Of a DNA stretch of 64,000 nucleotides, positions 47,904-56,253 are shown one piece after another. Source of the stretch: CAZTQN01 sp964615765. GTDB lineage: Bacteria; Planctomycetota; Phycisphaerae; Phycisphaerales; UBA1924. The notes beneath the pieces are model-generated. The model saw only the letters and a list, made by a program, of their open reading frames with translations, searched no databases and was not told the origin of the DNA. The DNA is taken from positions 6,709-70,708 of the forward strand of contig CAZTQN010000020.1 of the NCBI GenBank assembly GCA_964615765.1, read 5' to 3'. The translations under genes and the position numbers were made by a program. How positions within the stretch are numbered: position 1 is the stretch's first letter; the number at the start of each line of letters is the position of its first letter.

Positions 47904-48986
47904 ATGTCCATCAGTTCCATCCGCGGCGCCGCCGCCATCGCGGCCGCTTTCAGCACGTTGGCCCTGACCTCTTTCGTCCACGCATCCTGGACGTTCACAA
48001 ACCTGCACCCGGCGAGCGCGACGGAGTCCATCGGCTACGCCGCCGACGGCAACACGCAAGCGGGGTACGCCCGTCTCGACGGTGTGCAACGCGCGAGCCT
48101 CTGGAGCACAACCGCCGCCTCCCGGATTGACCTCAATCCAGCGGGCTCGACCGAGTCCATCGCCTTCGCATCCCGCGGCGGGCAACAGGTGGGAGCTGCC
48201 CGCGTTGACGGAGTGTTCCGCGCGAGCACGTGGAACGGGACAAGCGCTTCATGGGTCGACCTGAACCCCACCGGCTCGACGCAATCCGAAGCGCGCGGCA
48301 CCAGCGGCGCACAGCAAGTCGGGTACAGCATCGTTGGCGGCGTGCGTCGCGCAAGTGTGTGGAGCGGGACCAGCGCTTCGTGGATCGATCTGAACCCCAC
48401 GGACTCGACGCAATCCACCGCCCTCGGCGTCGACGCCGGACAGCAGGCCGGATGGGCCGTCGTGAGCGGACTGCAGCGCGCAAGCCTTTGGACCGGGTCG
48501 GCCGCCTCATGGGTCGACCTGAACCCGCTGGGTTCAACGCAGTCAGAATCGCTCGCCGCGAGCGCAGGGCAGCAGGCCGGGTACGCCGTCGTCGGCGGGG
48601 TGTTCCGCGCAAGCCTGTGGAGTGGAACGGCGGCGTCATGGGTTGATCTCAGCCCGCTGGGCGCCACCGGTTCTTTGGCGCGCGGCGCCAGCAACGGGCA
48701 ACAGGTGGGTTGGGCCACCGTGGGCGGCGTCTTCCGCGCGAGCCTCTGGAGCGGGACCGCCGAGTCATGGGTCGATCTGTCCGCGTTCCTCCCGTCTGGG
48801 TTCTCCAGCAGCACCGCGACGGGCATCTCGAACGATGGCGCTAACACGTACATCAGCGGCTTTGGCTTCAACACCCTCACCGGGCGCAACGAAGCCCTGC
48901 TCTGGACGCAACCCATCCCCGCGCCCACGACGGCGGTGCTGCTGGGCCTGGGCGGACTTCTCGCGGCACGCCGCCGGCGCTCGTGA
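47904..48986 (+). CDS. Exported six-repeat protein with PEP-CTERM-like tail
   Basis: A 360-residue protein. GAGGAGAC precedes ATG 47904. It has a signal peptide ending VHA. Residues 36-293 are six tandem units of exactly 43 residues, each fitting 'PxGSTxSxAxGxxxGQQxGxAxVxGVxRASLWSGTAASWVDLN', as in HAF-type or propeller blade repeats. After a short spacer comes the tail PAPTTAVLLGLGGLLAARRR, the sorting signal also found in the two preceding exported proteins. Binding partner unknown. Confidence 0.87.
   Translation: MSISSIRGAAAIAAAFSTLALTSFVHASWTFTNLHPASATESIGYAADGNTQAGYARLDGVQRASLWSTTAASRIDLNPAGSTESIAFASRGGQQVGAARVDGVFRASTWNGTSASWVDLNPTGSTQSEARGTSGAQQVGYSIVGGVRRASVWSGTSASWIDLNPTDSTQSTALGVDAGQQAGWAVVSGLQRASLWTGSAASWVDLNPLGSTQSESLAASAGQQAGYAVVGGVFRASLWSGTAASWVDLSPLGATGSLARGASNGQQVGWATVGGVFRASLWSGTAESWVDLSAFLPSGFSSSTATGISNDGANTYISGFGFNTLTGRNEALLWTQPIPAPTTAVLLGLGGLLAARRRRS
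48009..48782 (+). repeat. Six 129-bp tandem repeats inside the gene at 47904
   Basis: Six consecutive units of exactly 129 bp with no length variation encode the 43-residue repeats. Conserved stretches include the codons for GQQ, RASLWSGT and SWVDLN. The outer units are more diverged than units 3-6, which fits internal duplication. Confidence 0.88.
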
Positions 48987-49390
48987 ATCGAGCACCCACC
49001 GTGTCCCCGGCCACCGCCGGGTCCGCGGCCTGGGCTCGGGCCGTGACCCTTGCCTGAGGTGCCGTCGCCGTGTGCACAAGACAAAAACGACAACCCCCGG
49101 GTCTCACAACCCGGGGGTTCGTCTTTCATCTGCCGAAATAGTGGGCGCGTAGCGGTAACCCGACGCGATCGAGAGACCCCTTTAGACATAGTGGCAGCGC
49201 GACGAGTCTGGGAGCTCACATCAGCGGCATGAACGGCCATCGGCATCGCGCCGAGACCCAAAGAGACCGCTTTTTAGCGTTCCAGAGGGGGTCTTGGGCG
49301 GGGATGCTCGCTTTGGCGATTATGGAGTGCGTAACCGGAAGGTCGCGACCCGAAACGTTGCACAGCACCGCTCCGACGCGCGGGGGGCGA
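48987..49390. other. Gene-free stretch before the accessory island
   Basis: About 400 bases with no credible gene. It holds the terminator at 49092-49119. From about 49130 the base usage becomes more mixed, with A/T-rich spots absent from the preceding genes, so the left edge of the accessory island probably lies here. No tRNA, attachment repeat or relic gene was found. Confidence 0.5.
49092..49119 (+). terminator. Strong hairpin terminator after the repeat-protein gene
   Basis: AACCCCCGGGT (49092-49102) pairs perfectly with ACCCGGGGGTT (49109-49119), giving an 11-base stem with a 6-base loop, followed by CGTCTTTC. Its core is nearly the same as the terminator at 43158-43181. Confidence 0.85.
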
Positions 49391-49675
49391 TCAGACCTCA
49401 AGTTCGGACTTCCGCTCGCCAAGCCGGGTGCGTCCCGCCGACGTGACCTGAACGCGGCCATCGAGCACTTCTACCCAGCCCAAGGCCAGGAGCGGCTCCA
49501 ACGACACGGTCACGGGGCCAAGCAGGGTCGGAGCGAGCCCTAGCGCCTCTGGCAACGCGATCAGGGCGCACCCCGGGCCGGGGATTGCCTCAAGGATGCA
49601 AATGGTCTCAATGTCGGCGCGAGAGACGGTCGCCCGCTCGCTGCTTCGACTATCAGATTCTCCAAATGGCGTCAT
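49391..49675 (-). CDS. Small hypothetical protein, possible winged helix
   Basis: A 94-residue protein not recognised by name. The order of elements (ADIETICILEAIPGPGCALI, then LLGPVTVSLEPLLALGWVEV, then DGRVQVTSAGRTRLGE) resembles a winged helix with a C-terminal wing, as in small DNA-binding or effector subunits. GGAG eight bases before ATG 49675 supports the start. It follows the helicase gene by 47 bases on the same strand, so the two are probably one transcript. Confidence 0.6.
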   Translation of the reverse strand: MTPFGESDSRSSERATVSRADIETICILEAIPGPGCALIALPEALGLAPTLLGPVTVSLEPLLALGWVEVLDGRVQVTSAGRTRLGERKSELEV

Positions 49676-49722
49676 CCGTTTTCTCCGAGTACTGAGTCAG
49701 CGGCTCTGAAGTCCAGTGGCAG

Positions 49723-52536
49723 TCAGGCATTCCGCCTTCCGTTGCGATGATCTGCGAGCTGTCGGTCGTAGGCCTCGAGGATCCGAGCCAGCAGGCTCAT
49801 GAGCGGCCGGCCGGGGCGACCGTCAGCCGAGGGGCGGTTGCGGGGGTCCCGTCGGGCGCTCAACGCTTCCTGCAGGTACGCATCCACGTTGCCCACGATG
49901 AACAGCCCAAGCATCGCCCGGGTAAGCGCAACGTTCCATCGCTTCGGCATGTCGAAGAATGGCGTCGCGCGACTCCGCACAAGACTGATGAACACATACT
50001 CCGCCTCGCGTCCCTGGCAACTGTCCAGGGTGAACGCCTCAACGTCGAGCCGATCCAAGTGCCCTTGCTGCCGAAGGTCATCGATGGCATCAGCCAGCAG
50101 TTTCTTCTGGTCGCGATACGGCGTGATGACCATGATGCCGGGTTTATGCTCCTTGACCACCTCGTTGGCGTTCAGTTCCTTGAGCATCCTGCAGATGCGA
50201 TCGCATTCGTGCGGATTGTCCTCACTGCTCGCATCGCCTCCATCGGACACCTGAACAAACGCGACACGGCAGTCGCTCGAACTGTCAGCCTTGCCGTCAT
50301 GGAGCGCCTCGTTGAAGTAGAAGAGCTCGCGGGGGATGCGAGAGATACTCGCGTGCATTCGATACTGCTTCTTCAGCACCCCAACAAACGGACGGACAGC
50401 GTCACAGACCGCGGCTGGGGACAGCTCGGCGAGCTCCCGCAGCGGTGAGACATCGAAGACATCAGCCGGGATGCCTGTCAGCCAGTCGTAGACAGACACG
50501 GTGTTGATGGCGTACCGCACGGCGATCTGGTCTCGACACGCTAGAGCGTCTGTCGTGCCCGCGATGCCATTCAGTGAATTCACCGCGGCCGGGGAGGGCA
50601 GGTACTTCTCCAGTCCGTTCCGAAACCGCACGATCGCCAGCTTCTGGTCGCTTCGCTGACTCCACGGCTGGGCGTGGTACACATTGAATGCGTTCTCGAA
50701 TACACGGGCCTGGGCGCGTTCCCGAGGCTCGATCAATCTCGTTCCTTCTGCGAACTGTGGTCGGGGCACACGCACTCCACGCTGCACCAGGATGCGCAAT
50801 GACCCGCGGTGATCCGGCGAGTGAGTGCGATCGCGCCCGCGTGTCGGCGCGAGCATCGAGCACGCCACGTCGAGGTCCTGCGCCGTGCAGACAAGGATCC
50901 CATCCGATGCGCCCTCGTGCAGCTCGGTGATCCGCGGCGCGCTGTCGAGCGATACTGCCGAGATGTGCGTGCGGATCGCGCTCGCAACCGCACCGGGATC
51001 GGTGGTCACAATGACGAGGCGTTCGCTGCGTCGGTCGTAGGGCTTCGTCCGCTCGAGAATGGCACCAACTGAACACACGAGCTCGAGAAGGGGGTGCATC
51101 ACATCGTCGAGCGTCGGTCCGTTCTCTTCGGAGCTGTTGAACGGAGGCAACTGCTCCGGATCACCGACAAGCACCCATCTCTTCGCCTTCACCGCAATGG
51201 CGAGGAACTCCGGGAGCGTCATCTTGGACACTTCGTCGACAATCAACAAGTCGAACGTTCCCGGGTCGGCGTCCTTCACCGTCGCGCATGAGAGGATCCC
51301 AATCGGCGTCCCGCAGATCACGGCCTCAATGCTGGCGATGGCCGATGACAACGGAGCGGTCCCCGAAGCGTTCGTGTCTTCGCGGGCATACAGCGCTTTC
51401 GCAACGCCAACGGCCTCCGTCAACCGCAGTTGGACCCTGCGGGCGATTGTCGCGCCCCGCATCTGTCGTTTGCTGCCGACCCAGTACTCCATCGCGCGTT
51501 CAGAGAGCTTGTTTTTGCGGGCCGCGTACCGAACCGGAACTGTGTGCGGCGCGAGGCGATCGTCTGCGAGACGCTCGTTTCGTGGGGCGAGCTTCTCGAC
51601 CACGTTGTCGACCGCCACGTGGGTGGGCGACACGACCACGACCCGATCGCCACGCTCAACTGCACGACGGATAACAGACGTGATCACCGTAGTTTTGCCA
51701 GACCCAGGGGGTCCCTGAATCACAGCGAAATGTGGGGTGGACATCGCCTTGGAGATGCACTCTGCCTGAAACTCGTCCAACCGCTCGCCGGGGGTTGGCG
51801 GTCCGAGGGCGGACGCCGACGGTGCCGCACCCGCCGAATGGAGCCGATCGGCACCACAAAGCCCAACCAAGGCGCGGAGCGGGGCAAGTGGGCCATCGTC
51901 CGTTGCCCGCTCAAGTGCGTCAAGCGCATCGAGCTGCCGCTCTATCTGCACGAGATTGGGAACAATCGCGATGAACTGAACGTGCGTTGGTGTCGCCGGC
52001 GGTGCGGCGACGGTCAGCTCGACGACGCGATCGGTACCGCCAATCTCCTCCACTTCGTACGAGACGAGCTCGGCACTCTCCGGGCGCGGATTGAGCTCCA
52101 AGAACTCCCGTGGTGATCGTTCGAGCAGAAGCTTCTGTTCGTTGGTCAGAAACGTGACCGGGCTTTCGACCGTGCTCTTGACGGTCTCAATGATCTCTTT
52201 CTCGCGCCCACGCCAGAGGTCGTCGTAGTCCAGATGTATCCGCACGCGGCATGTGCCATCTTCGGAGTCCTCAGACCAGGCCCCGCCTTGGCCCGATCGC
52301 CCCGCCGTTGGCTGACTATCCCGCGCCGACATCTGAATGGCGCGGAATATGTCGAAGCCTCCAGTCGGCGCAGCCTCCGACGCGGCAGAACCACTGCGAG
52401 GGATCCTCGCGATGATTGGGCGTGCCAGCAGCCGCTCAAGCTTGGCCTGCAGGCTTGCGCGAATGGCCTGGGTGAGGTTGCGCTGCCCGCGACCGCTCAT
52501 CCCGCCGTCACTGAAACTAGAGGTGTCAGGATCCAT
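49723..52536 (-). CDS. UPF1-like superfamily 1 helicase
   Basis: A 937-residue ATPase/helicase. The N-terminal ~260 residues are of unknown type. Motif I (GPPGSGKTT) is at about residue 274, motif Ia/Ib VVVSPTHVAVDNVV follows, motif II is LLIVDEVSKM, motif III VGDPEQLPPF, then KKQYRMH near 722, VITPYRDQKKLL, and motifs V/VI TLDSCQGREAEYVF and RWNVALTRAM. This is the AAA_11/AAA_12 (Dna2/UPF1) layout. Such helicases with unique N-termini are common in defence and mobile islands. The internal stretch around residues 530-620 diverges from the family. ATG 52536 is used; ATG 52500 is the alternative. Confidence 0.88.
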   Translation of the reverse strand: MDPDTSSFSDGGMSGRGQRNLTQAIRASLQAKLERLLARPIIARIPRSGSAASEAAPTGGFDIFRAIQMSARDSQPTAGRSGQGGAWSEDSEDGTCRVRIHLDYDDLWRGREKEIIETVKSTVESPVTFLTNEQKLLLERSPREFLELNPRPESAELVSYEVEEIGGTDRVVELTVAAPPATPTHVQFIAIVPNLVQIERQLDALDALERATDDGPLAPLRALVGLCGADRLHSAGAAPSASALGPPTPGERLDEFQAECISKAMSTPHFAVIQGPPGSGKTTVITSVIRRAVERGDRVVVVSPTHVAVDNVVEKLAPRNERLADDRLAPHTVPVRYAARKNKLSERAMEYWVGSKRQMRGATIARRVQLRLTEAVGVAKALYAREDTNASGTAPLSSAIASIEAVICGTPIGILSCATVKDADPGTFDLLIVDEVSKMTLPEFLAIAVKAKRWVLVGDPEQLPPFNSSEENGPTLDDVMHPLLELVCSVGAILERTKPYDRRSERLVIVTTDPGAVASAIRTHISAVSLDSAPRITELHEGASDGILVCTAQDLDVACSMLAPTRGRDRTHSPDHRGSLRILVQRGVRVPRPQFAEGTRLIEPRERAQARVFENAFNVYHAQPWSQRSDQKLAIVRFRNGLEKYLPSPAAVNSLNGIAGTTDALACRDQIAVRYAINTVSVYDWLTGIPADVFDVSPLRELAELSPAAVCDAVRPFVGVLKKQYRMHASISRIPRELFYFNEALHDGKADSSSDCRVAFVQVSDGGDASSEDNPHECDRICRMLKELNANEVVKEHKPGIMVITPYRDQKKLLADAIDDLRQQGHLDRLDVEAFTLDSCQGREAEYVFISLVRSRATPFFDMPKRWNVALTRAMLGLFIVGNVDAYLQEALSARRDPRNRPSADGRPGRPLMSLLARILEAYDRQLADHRNGRRNA

Positions 52537-52582
52537 ATTGACTACGCGATGACGGCCTACGCCAGCCCTCGAAAAGGTATCC

Positions 52583-52596
52583 CGCCAGCGCTGGCG
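52583..52596. promoter_or_regulatory. Perfect palindrome in divergent promoter region
   Basis: CGCCAGCGCTGGCG is a 14-base perfect palindrome in the 230-base gap between the divergent helicase (start 52536) and sigma-like (start 52767) genes. It may be an operator for both; it could also be chance in GC-rich DNA. Confidence 0.35.
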
Positions 52597-52766
52597 TCAT
52601 GGTAGGAATGTGTCTGGGTGCAAGAGTCAGCCGGCCTTGTTCATAGCCCGCCAATCCTTTTCTTGGCGACCATCAACGGGCGGGATTCCAACACTGCCTC
52701 GCCGGACAATTCGCCGCGCCCGTCGCCTCCGCGGGGCCCATTGGCTTCGGCCAGAAAGGTCCCTGT

Positions 52767-53267
52767 ATGTTGATCGATTCAGAGGCGTTGTCCTTCGCTC
52801 GTCGTCTCGCACACATCAAGGCGGCTCAGCTCAAGAGGCGACTGGTGCGAACCGAACGCGAAGATCTCGAGCAGGAGCTGCTCCTGGAGGTCATTGACGG
52901 TTGGAAGAGATATGACCCTGCTCGCGGTCGCACTGAGCCGTTCATCGAGCGACTGGTCGCGCGCCGGGCATGGCAACTGCTCAGAGATCGTCGCCTCCGC
53001 AGCAGGACATTCCGGTTCGATGACTCAAGGGTTCAGGAGGCAGCCGCGCCGCGGCGTGAGCTTGACGCTATCGATGCACGCATCGATATCCGCGATGTCG
53101 TTGAGTCTCTGGACCCCTTGTTTCGAACCGCCTGCGCGAACCTGGATCACCAATCCGTCAGCACCGCTGCTCGGGCCATGGGCATCCCACGCTCCACTCT
53201 TGACTCGTGGTTGGCGAAGGTGCGTGCCACATTCACGGGCGCTGGGTTGAATCCCCATCTACGCTGA
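52767..53267 (+). CDS. Sigma-70-like factor, short
   Basis: A 166-residue protein. The N-terminal half resembles sigma region 2 (REDLEQELLLEVIDGWKRYD, then FIERLVARRAWQLLRDRRLR), and the C-terminal half has a helix-turn-helix like region 4 (TAARAMGIPRSTLDSWLAKV). It is a different family from the TIGR02999 factors. AAAGG precedes ATG 52767. It heads a plus-strand set with a HEPN-like and an HNH gene. It may drive island genes or act as a phage-type regulator; an anti-sigma gene is not apparent. Confidence 0.65.
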   Translation: MLIDSEALSFARRLAHIKAAQLKRRLVRTEREDLEQELLLEVIDGWKRYDPARGRTEPFIERLVARRAWQLLRDRRLRSRTFRFDDSRVQEAAAPRRELDAIDARIDIRDVVESLDPLFRTACANLDHQSVSTAARAMGIPRSTLDSWLAKVRATFTGAGLNPHLR

Positions 53268-53330
53268 CGCCCAGGCTTGCGCTCCAGAATGGCCACGCCC
53301 ACCCGCGATGACCGCCGAGTACACTTCGGC

Positions 53331-53855
53331 ATGGCGACGGCTCGTCTCGAGATCGTGACTCTGTACAGATACTTTGCATATGCGGCGCACATGCGAGATC
53401 TGTTCAGGCGATCGGTAACCGTCGAACAGCTCAAAGAGCTAGCCGCCGACGAACAGGGCTTGGTTGGCCTGTTCTACTCAACGCCGGGCCTGTATCTTCT
53501 GTACTCATACTCGGGGCTCTTTGTGGTCGTCGAAGGTTGGCAGGATCTGAAACTGAACGATGCCAAGGTTGATGCGCTCATCGCGTCGCCGTACGTCGAT
53601 CGCCTCAAGCGATTTCGCAACGCAACATTTCACTATCAAAAGGGCGTGATCAGCCCGAAGCACCTGGAGTTCTTCGGCACCGAGGAGGAGAAGACCGAGG
53701 AGTGGGTCGGCCAGCTCTACGATGAGCTGGCCCGCTTCTTCCGGGAGAACACCCTGCCTCTCCCGCGAGACCTCAAGGACTCCTTGAAGGGGAAAGAGCA
53801 TCTCGATGTGGCAATAACGATCCGGGAGGCACTTCGCAATGGCGGCGCAGCCTAA
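53331..53855 (+). CDS. Hypothetical protein with HEPN-like RNxxxH motif
   Basis: A 174-residue, largely helical protein not recognised as a named family. RFRNATFHYQ (Arg96 to His101) fits the R-x4-H motif of HEPN ribonucleases and is preceded by an aromatic-rich stretch (LYLLYSYSGLFVVVEGW). A HEPN protein beside an HNH protein is a frequent layout in defence loci, but an R-x4-H match alone is weak and could also be structural. ATG 53331 is chosen to start at the conserved-looking helix; earlier ATGs at 53277 and 53289 are possible. It overlaps the HNH gene by 17 bases. Confidence 0.6.
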   Translation: MATARLEIVTLYRYFAYAAHMRDLFRRSVTVEQLKELAADEQGLVGLFYSTPGLYLLYSYSGLFVVVEGWQDLKLNDAKVDALIASPYVDRLKRFRNATFHYQKGVISPKHLEFFGTEEEKTEEWVGQLYDELARFFRENTLPLPRDLKDSLKGKEHLDVAITIREALRNGGAA

Positions 53856-54792
53856 TCGGGTCCGCCCCGATAATGCACCCGAGTCCGCAGCGCCGAAGAC
53901 GCACCCTGCGATCCCCACGCCGGAGGAGATGCTGGCGCGCCTTCGAGACAACCCGATTGACTGGGCTGCTGCGAAGGCGGCCAATCCGACCCTCTATTCC
54001 CACTCAGAGTATCTGGCCACGCCGCTGTGGAAGAAGATCCGAGGGCGGGTGCTTCGTCGTGACAAGCGCAAGTGCGTACGGTGCGGTGCGAGGGCCGGGG
54101 AAGTCCACCATCGAAGCTACGCTCGGGAAGTCCTCGAGGGAAACGCCGACCACCTTCTCGTATCGCTGTGTCGAGGATGCCACGAGGTCGTGGAGTTTGA
54201 CGAAAGTGGTCGGAAGCGGACGCACGAAGAGCGGGAACGCATGCTGGCCACGCCCGCGCCGACCGTAATTCCCGAGGTCGTGATCAAGGGAAAGAAGCGT
54301 GCCAAACTACTTCCCCCACCCGGTGCCGGCCGGATGTCGGCGGCGCACCTCCCAGAGTACTACGGTCGGGGCTTCGAGGCCATGCGTCAGACCTCGGCGC
54401 TCGCCCGCGCCAAGAAGGAGGCAGCGCGCAGAGGAAGGGTCCGCCGCGACCCAATCGACAGCAATCTGTACCCTACCGATCAGATCGTGTGGGTGTTGAA
54501 CTGGATCTTCGAGAACAGGCCCACCGCATACGTCGACTTCAGCTGCTACCTGCCCAATCAGATCGTGGACAACCCGAGCTACTGGCTCAAGCAGGCGGGT
54601 GACCTGTTGATCTGGCACAACGCCCCTTGTCGGAGCATAGCCAAGCGTGTGTTCTCCGCCAGGCCGGAAGCGATCCAACAGCTCCGAGACAAGCTGGCAG
54701 AAGGCGATCGACCCGGATGGAATCCACTGAAGGACCGCCCAATCCTCATTCAAGGGTCGTACGCCAAACACCCCGACGCGAAGTCGACCTAA
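53839..54792 (+). CDS. HNH endonuclease-domain protein
   Basis: A 317-residue protein. The HNH finger spans residues 70-118: CVRCG (Cys79, Cys82), VHHRSYAREVLEGNADH with the HH pair at 90-91, and SLCRGCHE (Cys111, Cys114). The C-terminal ~170 residues (DQIVWVLNWIFENRPTAYVD; YWLKQAGDLLIWHNAPCRS) are of unknown type. It may cut phage or invading DNA, or be a mobile-element nuclease. It overlaps the HEPN-like gene and is directly followed by a hairpin. Confidence 0.85.
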   Translation: MAAQPNRVRPDNAPESAAPKTHPAIPTPEEMLARLRDNPIDWAAAKAANPTLYSHSEYLATPLWKKIRGRVLRRDKRKCVRCGARAGEVHHRSYAREVLEGNADHLLVSLCRGCHEVVEFDESGRKRTHEERERMLATPAPTVIPEVVIKGKKRAKLLPPPGAGRMSAAHLPEYYGRGFEAMRQTSALARAKKEAARRGRVRRDPIDSNLYPTDQIVWVLNWIFENRPTAYVDFSCYLPNQIVDNPSYWLKQAGDLLIWHNAPCRSIAKRVFSARPEAIQQLRDKLAEGDRPGWNPLKDRPILIQGSYAKHPDAKST

Positions 54793-54813
54793 GGAGTGCA
54801 TTTGTCGCACTCC
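54793..54813 (+). terminator. Hairpin directly after the HNH stop codon
   Basis: GGAGTGC and GCACTCC form a perfect 7-base stem with loop ATTTGTC, starting at the base after TAA. No T-run follows, so it may instead be a regulatory stem of the downstream leader. Confidence 0.45.
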
Positions 54814-55014
54814 GCCATACACACATGAGGACGTCGTTACTTTGGCGGTGCATAGTCATGTGTATCACTCGCAGCGTTCATCCATGCTAGTTCTTCGGCC
54901 AGAGCAGCGACCTGGAAGTCGCCGTAGAATCCGATTCCGGGGCACGGCCGGCCTGTTGGTGCGCCCCAGTCCGCACGGAGGCGGTCGCTTTCCCTTGTAC
55001 TGCTTTCGAGAGTC

Positions 55015-56253
55015 ATGGTGCGCCACCCGACAGAACTTCTCCGAGCACTGACCCGGCATTACCCGCTGCTCTCGGCCATGTGCCGAGAGAGCAGGCGATT
55101 TGCATCCGACGCGGAGCTCGAAGCCTATTGCGCTGGCTTCATCGCTCCGGGTTCAAGCCCGGCGGCGGTGGCAGGCCGCCTGAGAGAAGCCGGGGCAGTA
55201 ACGCAGGCCACCGGGGATTGGGCTCCGCCCCCATATCTGAGGGCCTTCCTCGCCGAGCTCGAGCAGCGTCATGCTCTGGCGAGCCCAGGAGTGGTCCGCG
55301 GGTGGATCGAAAAGCTGTCGGCGCTGGCAGCGGCGCTTGAACAACAAACAGGCACTCCCGTCGCGAGAGCCCGTGACACCGATGCGATTCTGGTTGACCT
55401 CCTCGATGAGATCACGGACACGCTCGCGAGCATCGTGGGAACCGTCAGCAGCAACTGCGACCGTATCGGCGCGGAAGTCGCTCGGTACCGGGCCGAGGAG
55501 GACGCAAAGCAAATGCGGGCTCGCCTCGGACGCCTCATCAAACTACACGGCGACTACCTCGAACCGGTGCTTGGCCTGATCGATATCGGCGGCGACTTCC
55601 ACCAGGTGTGCGAACGCATCGCCGGTTGCTGTACCACGGTCGGCGTCGATGCACACATGTCATTCAATTCTGTTGCGAGTCAAGTCGCGTTGACCACGGC
55701 GAGGGATGTCGTGTGGGTTCGACGTGTCACCCTTCGGCGCGCGCTCGAGGCGAACCGAGAGCTGGGCCCCCTTTGCGAGGCCGCGGTTCGTGAGACCACC
55801 ATCGCGCGCGGCGTCAATCGCGCGCTTGCGGCAGTCTCCGCAGGCCGCTGGGATCTGATCGACCTCGCCAGCTCGCTCCAGGTGGTCATCGATCAGGACG
55901 GCCCGCTCGTTGCCGACCGCGCCGCCGCGGCGTTTGCTGCGGTGGTACGGCAGCATCGACCAGAGCCGCCGCCAATGCTCGAGGAGACCGCGCCCGCCCT
56001 GATGGAGGTGCCGTGGAGCGCTGCGACGCTGCTTGAGGACCTGTGGCGAGTGGCTGAGGTCCCGGACACATTGGAATGGGTCTGTGATCGCGTGGGACTC
56101 CGGACGGCGGATGTCCCCGCAGGTCTCCTCCACGATTTACTCGAATCGGTGCCGGAGGGCTTTGTGGCGAGCGACAAGGCACGGGCCTATGCCTTCGAAT
56201 CGGTGGAAGTCGAGGCTTGTATTTGGGCGTGGAGGGCACCCAACCGTGAGTGA
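55015..56253 (+). CDS. jetA: JetA/MksF-like kleisin subunit of a Wadjet-type SMC complex
   Basis: A 412-residue, almost all-helical protein. The N-terminal ~90 residues (LLRALTRHYPLLSAMCRESR; SPAAVAGRLREAGAVTQATG) look like a winged-helix dimer domain, the centre (residues 110-260) is a long helical bundle, and the C-terminal ~80 residues (WVCDRVGLRTADVPAGLLHD) could bind the SMC head. The assignment rests mainly on position: it is the first of four overlapping genes whose third and fourth members are clear SMC and TOPRIM proteins. Such kleisins bridge SMC arms to hold DNA. It overlaps the next gene by 8 bases. Confidence 0.62.
   Translation: MVRHPTELLRALTRHYPLLSAMCRESRRFASDAELEAYCAGFIAPGSSPAAVAGRLREAGAVTQATGDWAPPPYLRAFLAELEQRHALASPGVVRGWIEKLSALAAALEQQTGTPVARARDTDAILVDLLDEITDTLASIVGTVSSNCDRIGAEVARYRAEEDAKQMRARLGRLIKLHGDYLEPVLGLIDIGGDFHQVCERIAGCCTTVGVDAHMSFNSVASQVALTTARDVVWVRRVTLRRALEANRELGPLCEAAVRETTIARGVNRALAAVSAGRWDLIDLASSLQVVIDQDGPLVADRAAAAFAAVVRQHRPEPPPMLEETAPALMEVPWSAATLLEDLWRVAEVPDTLEWVCDRVGLRTADVPAGLLHDLLESVPEGFVASDKARAYAFESVEVEACIWAWRAPNRE

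Noticed and set aside
48009..48782. Tandem 129-bp repeats considered as a CRISPR array
   Set aside because: The units are contiguous coding repeats without spacers and lie in frame in a secreted protein; no cas genes are in the window.
49130..49390. Search for the missing 3' half of the glycosyltransferase at the left island edge
   Set aside because: No frame here gives a glycosyltransferase-like sequence, so simple insertion of the whole island into that gene is not supported.
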